A stretch of 64,000 nt of DNA from Petrimonas sulfuriphila (GTDB lineage: Bacteria > Bacteroidota > Bacteroidia > Bacteroidales > Dysgonomonadaceae): contig CP073276.1 in NCBI GenBank assembly GCA_038561985.1, positions 248,001-312,000 of the forward strand, written 5' to 3'. A program made the position numbers and the translations under genes. This document shows positions 9,074-21,300 of this stretch, in pieces. How positions within the stretch are numbered: the first letter of the stretch is position 1; each line of letters begins with the position of its first letter. Under the pieces are notes generated by a model. The model was not told the origin of the DNA. It ran no database searches and was given only the letters and a program-made list of their open reading frames with translations.

Positions 9074-12000
9074 ATGTATAACAAATCACTCCATCTTGTT
9101 CTCGAAGACGGAACAGTATTTCAGGGAAAATCATTTGGTTACGAAGCACCGGTTGCCGGTGAAGTTGTTTTCAGCACTGGAATGGTCGGCTACACCGAAA
9201 GCCTTTCAGATCCCTCCTACCTCGGGCAAATCCTGACGCTGACCTACCCGCTTATCGGAAACTACGGCGTCCCCAAAGACGAATCGCACCAAGGCATTTC
9301 TACCTTTTACGAATCGGAAAGAATACAGGCAAGCGGCCTTATTGTTTCCGATTTTTCTTTTGAATACAGCCACTGGAACGCTGCAAAAAGTTTAAGCGAC
9401 TGGCTGAAGGAAAACAAAGTACCTGCCGTCTACGGCATCGACACGCGCGAACTGACCAAGCTGGTCCGGGAAAAAGGGACAATGCTTGGTAAACTGGTCT
9501 TTCCCGGTGAACCCGACATACCGTTTGTAAATCCCGATGACGAAAATCAAGTTGCAAAAGCAAGCTGCAAGAAGACAATTGTCTACGGCAGCGGAAAACA
9601 CAAAGTGGTACTGGTCGATTGTGGCGTGAAAAACAACATCATTCGCTGCCTGCTGAAACGGGATACGACAATCGTGCGCGTACCCTGGGATTACGATTTT
9701 AACGAGATGGAGTTCGACGGATTGTTCATTTCCAACGGCCCCGGTGACCCGGCTTTCTGTACGCCAACCGTAAACAACATCCGAAAAGCAATGCAAACCG
9801 GCAAACCAATTTTCGGAATCTGCATGGGAAACCAATTGCTTTCACTGGCAGGAGGAGCCAGCACCTATAAGCTGAAATACGGGCATCGCAGCTGCAATCA
9901 GCCGGTTCAACTCGTCGGGACGCAACGGGCGTTCGTAACTTCTCAAAACCACGGTTTCGCGGTGGATAACAACTCGCTGGGCGTGGAATGGGAACCTCTT
10001 TTCGTCAACATGAACGACGGAACGAACGAAGGCATCCGCCACAAAACCAATCCCTGGTTCTCCTGTCAATTCCACCCCGAGGCATCGGCAGGGCCGACCG
10101 ACACCGAGTTTCTCTTTGATGTGTTTATCCGGACGCTCGAAGTTAAAAATATTCCGATTCCAAAACTCATCGAGGATGAACTCGATGCAAAATCAGTTTT
10201 AAAACAAGTTTACCGGGGCATTGAAAAAGGATCTGTCAAGAAAGTTCTGCTCTTGGGTTCTGGCGCACTGAAAATTGGCGAAGCCGGCGAATTCGACTAT
10301 TCCGGTTCGCAAGCCTTAAAGGCCCTGAAAGAAGAAGGCATTGAAACCGTACTGGTTAACCCCAATATTGCTACTGTTCAGACCTCAGAGGGCATTGCCG
10401 ACAAGGTTTACTTTTTGCCCGTAACCCCGGATTTTGTGGAGCGGGTAATCGAAAAAGAGCGTCCCGACAGCATCTTTCTTTCGTTTGGAGGACAGACGGC
10501 GCTGAACTGCGGCGTAGCGCTATATAAGAATAAGATCCTCGAGAAATACAACGTGCGCGTGCTCGGCACCCCCGTACAAGCTATTATCGACACGGAAGAC
10601 CGGGAAATCTTCAATCAAAAACTTTCCGAAATCGGCGTAAAATATATCCAGAGCGAAGCGGTAACCTCGCTTAAGGACGCTCTCAGGGCAGCCGACAAAC
10701 TCGGCTATCCGGTAATCGTACGGGCTGCTTATGCTCTGGGCGGGCTGGGAAGCGGCTTCTGTGACAACGAAGACGAACTGGAATCACTCGTTACAAAGGC
10801 TTTCAATTATTCACCACAAGTGTTGGTTGAAAAATCATTAAAAGGCTGGAAGGAGATTGAGTATGAAGTGGTACGCGACCGGTACGACAACTGCATCACG
10901 GTTTGTAACATGGAAAATTTTGATCCGCTGGGTATACACACCGGGGAAAGCATCGTGGTAGCCCCTTCGCAAACGCTTTCCAACAGCGAATATTACAAGC
11001 TTCGTGAACTCGCGATCCGCATCATCCGCCACATCGGCATTGTGGGCGAATGCAACGTTCAATATGCTTTTGACCCATTCTCCGAAGATTACCGCGTGAT
11101 TGAAGTTAACGCCCGCCTGAGCCGCTCCTCCGCGCTGGCTTCCAAAGCTACCGGTTACCCCCTGGCCTTCGTGGCCGCGAAGCTGGGGCTAGGGTACGGC
11201 CTTCCCGAACTTAAAAATTCGGTAACAAAAGAAACATCAGCATTCTTTGAACCCGCACTGGACTATATTGTTTGTAAAATTCCGCGCTGGGACCTGGCAA
11301 AATTTCACGGCGTCAGCCGCGAAATAGGCTCTTCAATGAAATCGGTGGGTGAAATTATGTCCATCGGACGAAGTTTTGAAGAGGCATTCCAAAAGGGATT
11401 GCGGATGATCCAACAGGGCATGCACGGATTTTCAGGAAACAAGCACCTGTTTACCAATGAATTGGACAAAAATCTAAGCATCCCAACCGACAAACGCGTC
11501 ATCTACCTCTCCCAAGCATTCGAACAGGGATATCCGGTAGACAAGATTTACGAGTTGACAAAAATTGACCGGTGGTTCCTTTATAAACTGAAAAATATTG
11601 TTGATACAGCTCGTTCCATTGAGAAATGCAGTGATAAGGAGCAACTTGCGACGGAATTGTTTGTCAAGGCAAAAAAAGCCGGATTTTCGGATTATCAGAT
11701 CGAAAAACTGATATACAGGAAACCGATGCCTAAAGATACGGTTCGAGAGGAACGCATCAAACGCGGGATCCTGCCTGTGGTAAAACAAATAGACACCCTG
11801 GCGGCTGAATATCCGGCGCAGACCAACTACCTCTACCTGACATACAACGGAACAGTCAATGATGTAAAATACCTGGGCGACCACCGGTCTGTGATTGTGT
11901 TGGGCTCGGGAGCCTACCGCATAGGCTCATCGGTAGAATTCGACTGGTGCTCGGTGAATGCGCTCAATACCATTCGGAAAAAAGGATTGCGCTCAGTGAT

Positions 12001-13429
12001 GATCAACTATAATCCCGAAACCGTTTCGACCGATTACGATATGTGCGACCGCCTTTACTTTGATGAATTGAGCTATGAACGGGTAAGGGATATCATTGAA
12101 CTGGAAAATCCGAAAGGGGTGATCGTGTCCACCGGTGGACAAATTCCAAACAACTTAGCGGTGCGGCTGCACCAGTCGGGCGTGAAGATTCTAGGCACGC
12201 AAGCTACGGATATTGATAATGCGGAAGACCGCCACAAGTTTTCATCCATGCTGGACCGCCTGGGAATAGATCAGCCGAGGTGGAAGGAACTGACAACGCT
12301 TGAAGATATCAACCAATTTGTAAACGAAGTGGGCTTTCCCCTGCTGGTGCGTCCTTCGTATGTCCTTTCAGGAGCTGCAATGAACGTATGTTCCAACACG
12401 AACGAGCTGGAACGCTTCCTGACGCTGGCCACGGAAGTATCGAAAGAATATCCGGTAGTCGTTTCAGAATTCATCGAAGGAGCAAAGGAAATCGAAATTG
12501 ATGCCGTCGCACAAAACGGAGAGTTGGTGGTTTATGCCATTTCTGAACACGTGGAATTTGCTGGCGTCCATTCAGGCGATGCTACCATCCAGTTTCCACC
12601 GCAAAAAATCTATACGCAAACCGTTCGCCGGATTAAACAGATTGCCAGGGAGATTGCTAGGGAACTGCACATCTCGGGGCCTTTCAACATCCAGTTTCTG
12701 GCAAAAGACAACGACATAAAAGTGATCGAGTGCAACCTGAGGGCCTCGCGTTCGTTCCCGTTTGTTTCCAAAGTGATAAAGATCAACTTTATCGAACTGG
12801 CTACACGGGTGATGCTTGGAGAAGAAGTCCAAAGGCCTGAGAAGTCGGCATTCGATCTGGACTACGTGGGCATTAAGGCATCACAATTCTCTTTCACCCG
12901 TTTGCAAAAGGCAGACCCCGTACTGGGAGTGGATATGGCATCCACAGGCGAGGTGGGCTGCCTCGGAACCCACTTCGACGACGCACTGCTTACCGCCATG
13001 CTTTCGGTGGGATACCGGATACCCGGGAAAAACATTGTCGTTTCCTCGGGAAGTACCAAATCGAAAGTAGCGCTACTGGATGCCTGTCGGCTTCTGGTCG
13101 ACAATGGATACCACTTGTTTGCAACCGGCGGTACGCAAAAATTTTTCGAGGAAAACGGTGTGAAAAGTACCTGTGTAGCCTGGCCGGACGAAGAGGGCGA
13201 ACCGAAAGTTACGGACATGATTGCCGAAAAGAAAGTGGACCTGGTCATCAATATTCCCAAAAACCTGACCGAAAGGGAATTAACAAACGGCTACAAAATC
13301 CGTCGGGGAGCTATAGATTTCAACATCCCGCTCATAACCAACGCCCGGCTGGCGAGCGCCTTTATCAAAGCCTTCTGCTTCATGAAGGCGGAGGATATTG
13401 AGATCAAGCATTGGGGAGAGTATAAGTAG
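9074..13429 (+). CDS. carAB: Carbamoyl-phosphate synthase, fused glutaminase and synthetase chains (CarA-CarB, CAD-like)
   Basis: One 1451-residue chain carries both subunits of glutamine-dependent carbamoyl-phosphate synthase, which makes carbamoyl phosphate for pyrimidines and arginine from bicarbonate, glutamine and 2 ATP. Residues 1 to about 360 are the CarA-type glutaminase with nucleophile Cys250 in GICMGNQ and His334/Glu336 in FHPEAS. After a linker of about 25 residues the CarB-type part (about 385-1451) has two ATP-grasp halves and a C-terminal MGS-like regulatory domain (LFATGGTQKFFEENG). Wording in several places follows eukaryotic CAD/CPS rather than E. coli CarB, as I recall those sequences: GEAGEFDYSGSQALKALKEE, SLKGWKEIEYEVVRDRY, NARLSRSSALASKATGYPLA and CNLRASRSFPFVSKV. 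No stop or start interrupts the join. The gene has its own promoter and converges with pyrG 22 bases away. Confidence 0.95.
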   Translation: MYNKSLHLVLEDGTVFQGKSFGYEAPVAGEVVFSTGMVGYTESLSDPSYLGQILTLTYPLIGNYGVPKDESHQGISTFYESERIQASGLIVSDFSFEYSHWNAAKSLSDWLKENKVPAVYGIDTRELTKLVREKGTMLGKLVFPGEPDIPFVNPDDENQVAKASCKKTIVYGSGKHKVVLVDCGVKNNIIRCLLKRDTTIVRVPWDYDFNEMEFDGLFISNGPGDPAFCTPTVNNIRKAMQTGKPIFGICMGNQLLSLAGGASTYKLKYGHRSCNQPVQLVGTQRAFVTSQNHGFAVDNNSLGVEWEPLFVNMNDGTNEGIRHKTNPWFSCQFHPEASAGPTDTEFLFDVFIRTLEVKNIPIPKLIEDELDAKSVLKQVYRGIEKGSVKKVLLLGSGALKIGEAGEFDYSGSQALKALKEEGIETVLVNPNIATVQTSEGIADKVYFLPVTPDFVERVIEKERPDSIFLSFGGQTALNCGVALYKNKILEKYNVRVLGTPVQAIIDTEDREIFNQKLSEIGVKYIQSEAVTSLKDALRAADKLGYPVIVRAAYALGGLGSGFCDNEDELESLVTKAFNYSPQVLVEKSLKGWKEIEYEVVRDRYDNCITVCNMENFDPLGIHTGESIVVAPSQTLSNSEYYKLRELAIRIIRHIGIVGECNVQYAFDPFSEDYRVIEVNARLSRSSALASKATGYPLAFVAAKLGLGYGLPELKNSVTKETSAFFEPALDYIVCKIPRWDLAKFHGVSREIGSSMKSVGEIMSIGRSFEEAFQKGLRMIQQGMHGFSGNKHLFTNELDKNLSIPTDKRVIYLSQAFEQGYPVDKIYELTKIDRWFLYKLKNIVDTARSIEKCSDKEQLATELFVKAKKAGFSDYQIEKLIYRKPMPKDTVREERIKRGILPVVKQIDTLAAEYPAQTNYLYLTYNGTVNDVKYLGDHRSVIVLGSGAYRIGSSVEFDWCSVNALNTIRKKGLRSVMINYNPETVSTDYDMCDRLYFDELSYERVRDIIELENPKGVIVSTGGQIPNNLAVRLHQSGVKILGTQATDIDNAEDRHKFSSMLDRLGIDQPRWKELTTLEDINQFVNEVGFPLLVRPSYVLSGAAMNVCSNTNELERFLTLATEVSKEYPVVVSEFIEGAKEIEIDAVAQNGELVVYAISEHVEFAGVHSGDATIQFPPQKIYTQTVRRIKQIAREIARELHISGPFNIQFLAKDNDIKVIECNLRASRSFPFVSKVIKINFIELATRVMLGEEVQRPEKSAFDLDYVGIKASQFSFTRLQKADPVLGVDMASTGEVGCLGTHFDDALLTAMLSVGYRIPGKNIVVSSGSTKSKVALLDACRLLVDNGYHLFATGGTQKFFEENGVKSTCVAWPDEEGEPKVTDMIAEKKVDLVINIPKNLTERELTNGYKIRRGAIDFNIPLITNARLASAFIKAFCFMKAEDIEIKHWGEYK

Positions 13430-13451
13430 AAAGCCGGGTAGCTGATGCTTC

Positions 13452-15089
<1,638 letters not shown>

Positions 15090-15094
15090 TTATT

Positions 15095-16774
15095 TCATTC
15101 CTGCATTAATTTGTACCCTCTTTCGTGCACTGAACCCACCGCGCGCCCCGACGGGTCGGCATTTTTCTTAAACGCTTCATCCCATTCAAGTGCGACAGGT
15201 GTGCTGCAGGCTACCGAAGGAACAGACGGAACGCACTGCGCAGCCGAATCAGAAGGGAACAGGTCTGAATACAGGGTTCGGTAAACATATTCTTCTTTTG
15301 TCAGTGGCGGATTTATAGGAAAACGGTATCTCACGTTGGTCATTTGTTCATCAGTAACTGTCTCATTTGCAATGGTTCTCAAGGAATCAATCCAGCCGTA
15401 ACCCACACCGTCGGAGAACTGCTCCTTTTGCCGCCAAGTCACTTCTGGAGGCAGATAGTCTTCAAAAGCCTTACGCAAAATATGTTTTTCAATTTTTCCG
15501 TTCCCTGCCATTTTATCTTTCGGGTTAAGCCGCATGGCTACATCCAGAAACTCTTTGTCTAAGAAAGGCACACGCCCTTCCACACCCCATGCAGCCAGCG
15601 ATTTGTTGGCTCGCAAACAGTCGTACTGGTGCAATTTACTTAATTTCCTCACGGTCTCCTTATGGAACTCTTCCGCATCGGGAGCCTTGTGAAAATAGAG
15701 ATAACCACCGAAAACCTCATCGGCACCTTCGCCCGAAAGCACCATCTTCACCCCCATTGAACGGATATAGCGGGCCAACAGGTACATCGGAGTACTTGCC
15801 CGGACAGTAGTAACATCATATGTCTCAATATGATAAATCACGTCTCGCAAAGCATCCAGCCCTTCCCGGACGGTGAAATATATTTCGTGGTGAATGGAGC
15901 CAATATAGCTGGCAACCTTTCTCGCGGCAGCCAAGTCCGGCGAACCTTCCAGTCCGATGGCAAACGAGTGAAGCCGGGGCCACCACGCCTCTTCCCGGTT
16001 GCCCGTTTCGATGCGCTTGGCAGCAAACTTCCTGGCTATGGCCGAAATTATGGAGCTGTCCAAGCCGCCGGAAAGCAAGACCCCATAAGGCACATCCGAC
16101 ATCAACTGACGTTCAACCGCATTCTCCAGTGCCCGACGAAGTTCCTGAACATCCGACGGATTGTCCTTCACGTTTCCGTACTCCATCCAGTCACGAACAT
16201 ACCACCTGCACGGCTCCTTGTCCGGACTGTAATAGTATTGTCCAGGCAAGAACTCTTCGATCCTGTTGCAGTGGCCTTCCAGCGCTTTGAGTTCCGAAGC
16301 CACATAATAAGCGCCATCCCTGTCCCACCCCTGATAGAGCGGAACGATTCCGATGTGGTCGCGACCGATCAGGAAGCGATCGTTTTCCATATCGTATAGC
16401 GCAAAAGCAAAAATCCCGTTCAGATCTTCCAGAAAACCCGCTCCTTTTTCCCGATAGAGCGCCAGAATCACTTCACAATCGGATTGGGTCGTAAATTCGT
16501 ATTTGTCCTCAACCTGTTTCCGGATATCCCTGTGATTATAAATTTCACCGTTAACGGCCAATACCAGCTTTCCGTCTTTGCTGAAAAGTGGCTGTCTTCC
16601 GGATTTCGGATCCACTATGGCCAATCGCTCGTGCGCCAAGATAGCTTTTTCAGAAACAAAAATTCCCGACCAGTCCGGCCCCCGATGACGAACGGTTTTC
16701 GACATATTCAGGATTTGCTGACGCAAGCTTTCCGCCGGTCTTTTTATATTAAACGTACATACAATTCCACACAT
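15095..16774 (-). CDS. asnB: Asparagine synthase (glutamine-hydrolysing)
   Basis: AsnB converts aspartate to asparagine with ATP and glutamine. The 559-residue chain starts MCGIVCTFN, placing the catalytic cysteine at position 2 after Met removal (Ntn-type glutaminase). The glutaminase domain covers about residues 2-190, with AVNGEIYNHRDIR and FAFALYDMENDRFLIGRD. The synthetase domain has the pyrophosphatase loop GVLLSGGLDSS and LSGEGADEVFGGY. The last 50 residues form a Ser/Pro/Val-rich tail with no recognised motif. It sits between gltD and pyrG, within the run of glutamine-using enzymes; heptamer repeats lie in the gap upstream. Confidence 0.95.
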   Translation of the reverse strand: MCGIVCTFNIKRPAESLRQQILNMSKTVRHRGPDWSGIFVSEKAILAHERLAIVDPKSGRQPLFSKDGKLVLAVNGEIYNHRDIRKQVEDKYEFTTQSDCEVILALYREKGAGFLEDLNGIFAFALYDMENDRFLIGRDHIGIVPLYQGWDRDGAYYVASELKALEGHCNRIEEFLPGQYYYSPDKEPCRWYVRDWMEYGNVKDNPSDVQELRRALENAVERQLMSDVPYGVLLSGGLDSSIISAIARKFAAKRIETGNREEAWWPRLHSFAIGLEGSPDLAAARKVASYIGSIHHEIYFTVREGLDALRDVIYHIETYDVTTVRASTPMYLLARYIRSMGVKMVLSGEGADEVFGGYLYFHKAPDAEEFHKETVRKLSKLHQYDCLRANKSLAAWGVEGRVPFLDKEFLDVAMRLNPKDKMAGNGKIEKHILRKAFEDYLPPEVTWRQKEQFSDGVGYGWIDSLRTIANETVTDEQMTNVRYRFPINPPLTKEEYVYRTLYSDLFPSDSAAQCVPSVPSVACSTPVALEWDEAFKKNADPSGRAVGSVHERGYKLMQE

Positions 16775-16850
16775 TTCAAGTTGATTTTTTTAAGTTGGAA
16801 ATCATCCTAGAATAAGGCATTCAGACTATTTTCAAGTCTATTAGTTTTAT

Positions 16851-16899
16851 TCTTGACTCTTTGCTTTTGGTTCTTGGTTCTTTGTTCCTGACTCTTTGC
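16851..16899. repeat. Seven degenerate 7-bp repeats downstream of gltD
   Basis: Read in steps of seven, 16851-16899 is TCTTGAC TCTTTGC TTTTGGT TCTTGGT TCTTTGT TCCTGAC TCTTTGC, a degenerate array with consensus close to TCTTGGT. It lies between the gltD stop (16902) and the asnB start (16774). It is the same repeat family as at 3347-3409, here without the inverted arm. Confidence 0.75.
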
Positions 16900-16901
16900 C
16901 C

Positions 16902-18332
16902 TCAATCCTTTTCCTCGGTCAACATTTGATGGACACATTCCGCCACTTTTCGTCCCGACGCAATGGCTTTTACGACCAAGCTGGCCCCCATCACCGCATC
17001 GCCTGTGGCAAAAACGTTTGCGACCGAGCTCCGGCTTTCTCTGTCTACAGCAACATTCCCCCGGACATCATAAACCACACCAAGTTCGTCAAGCAACCCC
17101 TCGTGTATCGGGTGGACAAACCCCAATGCTAAAAAGACAATATCAGCCCTGATGGTCTCAGTTTTGCCCGTGCCCACCATGGTCAACCGTCCATTCTCTG
17201 CTTTCTGCCAGTTAATTTCCTCGACCACTGCTTCTTTTACGGTGCCATTTTCCCCCTTGAACTCAATGGTGTTCAGCAACCAACGGCGCTCACACCCTTC
17301 ATCATGCGAACTGGAAGTTTTCAAAACATTTGGATAACTGTGAGGCCATGGCGTAGAAGAGTTTTTACCAACGGGTGGTTTGGGCAATATCTCTATTTGC
17401 GTGACCTTTGCTGCTCCCTGCCTGATGGAAGTTCCCACACAATCCGACCCGGTATCCCCCCCGCCGATTACGAGGACGTGTTTGTCTCTGGCCGAGATTT
17501 TACCCGTATGGGTCAGCGGCTCACCCAGAATGAGCTGGTTTTGCTGGGAAAGGAAATCCATCGCAAAATAAATCCCTTCCAGCTCCCTTCCCGTCGGGCT
17601 GATATCCCGCGGCTTCCCTGCGCCAACCGCCAGGCATACCGCATCGAACCGACTCATAACCTCCGCACCGGAAATATCCTTCCCTATTTCGGTACTTGTC
17701 CTGAAAACAATCCCCTCCTCTTCAAGCTGCCTCAACCGTCTGTCAATCACTTTTTTATCCAGCTTGAAATTCGGAATACCATACCGGAGCAATCCGCCCG
17801 GGCTTTTGTCTTTTTCAAAAACCGTTACCGCATGGCCTTTTCTGTTGAGTTGTTGCGCAATAGCCAGTCCTGCCGGACCCGAACCGACGACGGCTACTTT
17901 TTTCCCTGTCCGATGCCGGGGAGGACGGGCTTTTATCATTCCTTCCAAAAAAGCGATCTCCGTAACCGATGCTTCGTTTTCGCGAATGGTTACGGGCGCT
18001 TCGTGCAAGGCAAGCACACACGATTTTTCGCAGGGAGCAGGACAAACCCGCCCGGTAAAATCGGGGAAGTTATTGGTTTCGTGAAGAATCTCCACTCCTT
18101 CTTTCCATTTTCCCTTGTAAATCATATCCTGCCATTCAGGCATACGGTTGCCCAACGGACAAGCCCAATGACAGAAAGGTATTCCACAGTCCATGCAACG
18201 GGAAGCCTGCACTTTCCGCTCTTCCTGGCTCAAGGCCTGCTCCACTTCTTCAAAGTCTGTAACTCTCTCCAGGACAGGCCTGTATCCCGCTTCCTTGCGG
18301 GGAATGGTTATAAATGCTTTTGGATTGCCCAT
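16902..18332 (-). CDS. gltD: Glutamate synthase (NADPH) small subunit
   Basis: GltD passes electrons from NAD(P)H through FAD and iron-sulfur clusters to GltB. The 476-residue protein has an N-terminal cysteine-rich segment (CMDCGIPFCHWACPLGN and RVCPAPCEKSC, about residues 47-105) for two 4Fe-4S clusters, then two Rossmann units: FAD-binding VAVVGSGPAGLA near 147 and NADPH-binding VLVIGGGDTGSDC near 290. The ATGDAVMGASLVVKA motif near 440 closes the FAD site. It follows gltB by 37 bases, so the two subunits are co-expressed. Confidence 0.95.
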   Translation of the reverse strand: MGNPKAFITIPRKEAGYRPVLERVTDFEEVEQALSQEERKVQASRCMDCGIPFCHWACPLGNRMPEWQDMIYKGKWKEGVEILHETNNFPDFTGRVCPAPCEKSCVLALHEAPVTIRENEASVTEIAFLEGMIKARPPRHRTGKKVAVVGSGPAGLAIAQQLNRKGHAVTVFEKDKSPGGLLRYGIPNFKLDKKVIDRRLRQLEEEGIVFRTSTEIGKDISGAEVMSRFDAVCLAVGAGKPRDISPTGRELEGIYFAMDFLSQQNQLILGEPLTHTGKISARDKHVLVIGGGDTGSDCVGTSIRQGAAKVTQIEILPKPPVGKNSSTPWPHSYPNVLKTSSSHDEGCERRWLLNTIEFKGENGTVKEAVVEEINWQKAENGRLTMVGTGKTETIRADIVFLALGFVHPIHEGLLDELGVVYDVRGNVAVDRESRSSVANVFATGDAVMGASLVVKAIASGRKVAECVHQMLTEEKD

Positions 18333-18369
18333 TTTATCTTGATTTATACCGGTTTACACCTTGCAATGA

Positions 18370-21300
18370 TCACCGGGCTTCTGTTATAGAGGTTATTTTA
18401 TTTTTCTTGTCCAACTCCACCAGCTTCTCCTCCTGCAATACTTTCTTATACTCGATCGGGACCACTTTGATGAATCGTTCCACGTTTGCTGCCCAATTTT
18501 TCAGGATTCTTTTTGCCAGCGGACTGTAGGTATATTTGTAGTGCGCTGAAATAAGGCCATAAAGTTCCTTTTGGTCGTCCGCTTCCTCAATGAGTGAAAG
18601 TTCAGCCATTTCCATGTTACAGAAATAGTCGAAATTGCCCTTTTCATCGTAGACATAAGCAACACCTCCACTCATGCCCGCAGCGAAATTTCGTCCGGTA
18701 GGCCCAAGGACAACCGTACGGCCACCGGTCATGTATTCGCAACAATGATCCCCGGCCCCTTCCACAACGGCTATAGCGCCAGAATTGCGCACGCAGAAGC
18801 GCTCACCGGCCACTCCGTTGATGTAAACCTCACCCGAGGTAGCGCCGTAGAGCAAGGTATTTCCGCAAAGTATGTTCTCTTCGGGCTTAAACGTGCTTCC
18901 CGGGGGTGGGACGACAATGATTCTCCCGCCCGAAAGGCCTTTTCCCAGGTAATCGTTGGCATCGCCTTCGATGCGAAAGGTAACTCCTTTTGCCAGAAAT
19001 GCCCCGAAACTCTGCCCGGCTGAACCTTCGAACGTAGCTTTTATCGTATCACCGGGCAATCCGGCCTGCCCGTATCGCCTGGCTATTTCGCCAGAAAGCA
19101 TGGCACCGGCAGCACGGTCGGTATTCCTTATCTTCAGCTTTATTTCAACAGGCATAAGTAAATCCAGCGCGGGTGACGATCTGCGAATCAACTCCCTGTC
19201 AAGGACGTCGCAGATCTTATGTTCTTGATCCGAAATTTTATGTAACGCATTAGGGGTAACGTCTCCAGGGAAAAATATAATTTTTGAAAGATCGATCTTA
19301 CCTGTTTTTGGAAAATCGGGAAACTGCTTCCTCTCCAATAGATCGGCCCGTCCGACAGCTTCTTCCAGTGTTCTGCAACCCAGTTGAGCAAGGTGCTCAC
19401 GGGTTTCCTCGGCAAGAAACGTAAAGAAGTTCACCAAATATTCGTATCTCCCTACAAATCGTTTGCGAAGTTCAGCATTTTGTGTGGCTACCCCTACCGG
19501 ACATGTGTTCAGGTGGCATTTTCGCATCATCACGCAACCCAATACAATCAGGGCACTGGTGGCAAATCCGAACTCCTCGGCTCCCAGCAGCGCGGATAGA
19601 ATGATGTCGCGACCAGTCTTTACCTGTCCGTCAGCCTGCAGACGGACAACTCCCCGCAAATTATTCATCACGAGCGTTTGCTGTATTTCGGCCAGCCCAA
19701 TTTCCAACGGTAACCCCGCATGCTTGATGGAACTGGCAGGGCTTGCCCCCGTTCCGCCTTCGCTACCGCTTATCAGGATCAAATCGGCTTTGGCTTTGGC
19801 AACACCAGCCGCGATGGTACCTACCCCACTCTCCGCAACCAGCTTGACGCTCACGACGGCCGAAGGATTGATGTTCTTCAAATCGAAAATAAGCTGCGCC
19901 AGGTCTTCGATAGAGTAAATATCATGGTGAGGTGGCGGTGAAATCAGTGAAATTCCGGGAATGGAATGCCTTGTCCTGGCTATGATTTTATCCACCTTAT
20001 AGCCGGGGAGCTGGCCTCCTTCACCCGGCTTGGCTCCCTGTGCAATTTTTATCTGAAGCTCATCAGCATTCACCAGGTATTCGGCGGTAACGCCAAAACG
20101 CCCGGAAGCAACCTGCTTAATGGCCGAACGGGTACTTAATCCGTCGTCCCGCTTCTTGTATCTTTCGGGATCTTCACCGCCCTCGCCCGTATTGCTTCTT
20201 CCTCCGATGATGTTCATGGCAATGGCCATCGCTTCGTGTGCCTCCCGGCTGATGGAGCCGTACGACATGGCACCTGTACAAAACCGCTTCATGATGTTTG
20301 CGGCCGGCTCCACCTCCGAAATGTCAATCGGATTCCGTTTGTAATCGAGCATATCCCTTATGAAAGCCGGATTGGGTTTATCGTCCACCGTTCGGGTATA
20401 TTCTTTAAACAGGCCGTAGTTGTTGGTTTTGGTTGCAATCTGCAAACGGGAAACAGTTTCGGGGTTCCAGGCATGGTATTCCCCGTTGTTGCGGTAAGCG
20501 TAAATACCCAGGTTCTCCAGGCGAGACGCCCCGTTATCGGCCTCGTTGAATGATTCGAAAAATGGCAGCAGCACCTCGTGGGCAATGTCGTCCATATCGA
20601 TGCCTTCTATCTTTGACGAAATTCCCTTGAAATAAGTATTCAGTACGCCCGAAGAGATGCCGATGGCTTCAAAAATATGTGCTCCACGGTAACTCCTCAG
20701 CGTCGAGTTTCCCATTTTTGACAAAACTTTAAGCAGTCCTTTGTTGACCGACTTGATGTAGTTTTTCTTTGCCGTTTCGAAATCAAGCTGGATATCGCCT
20801 GTTTTCACTTTTTTCGCCAGCACGCCAAACGCGAGGTAGGGATTTATAGCGTTAGCTCCGAAGCCGAACAACAAGGCAAAATGCATCACTTCCCGGGGTT
20901 CGGCACTTTCCACGACGATATCAATCTGAATCCTCTTCCTTTTTTCCACCAAATAATGATGCACGGCAGAAACCGCCAGCAGGGAAGGAATTGGAGCGTG
21001 ATTCTTGTCAACTCCCCGGTCGCTTAAGACAATGTAATTTTTCCCTTCATCTACGGCTCTTTCTACCAAAAGGCACAGCTCGCCGATGGCTTTTTTTAAT
21101 CCGTCAGCACCTTCCTCAGGGTTGAAAAGCATCGGCAAGACAGCGGTTGAAAATCCTTTATACCTCAGATTCAACAGGATATCGAACTGCGTATTGGTCA
21201 GGATCGGACTTTTCACTTTCACGATTTTGGATAAGCGGGGAATCTCATCCAGCAAGTTTTGATGAATTGCCCCCAGATACCCGGTGAGCGACATCACCAA

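Noticed and set aside
17304-18389. 361-codon plus-strand frame opposite gltD
   Set aside because: It is the antisense shadow of a well-supported gltD; composition is unnatural and no domain can be seen.
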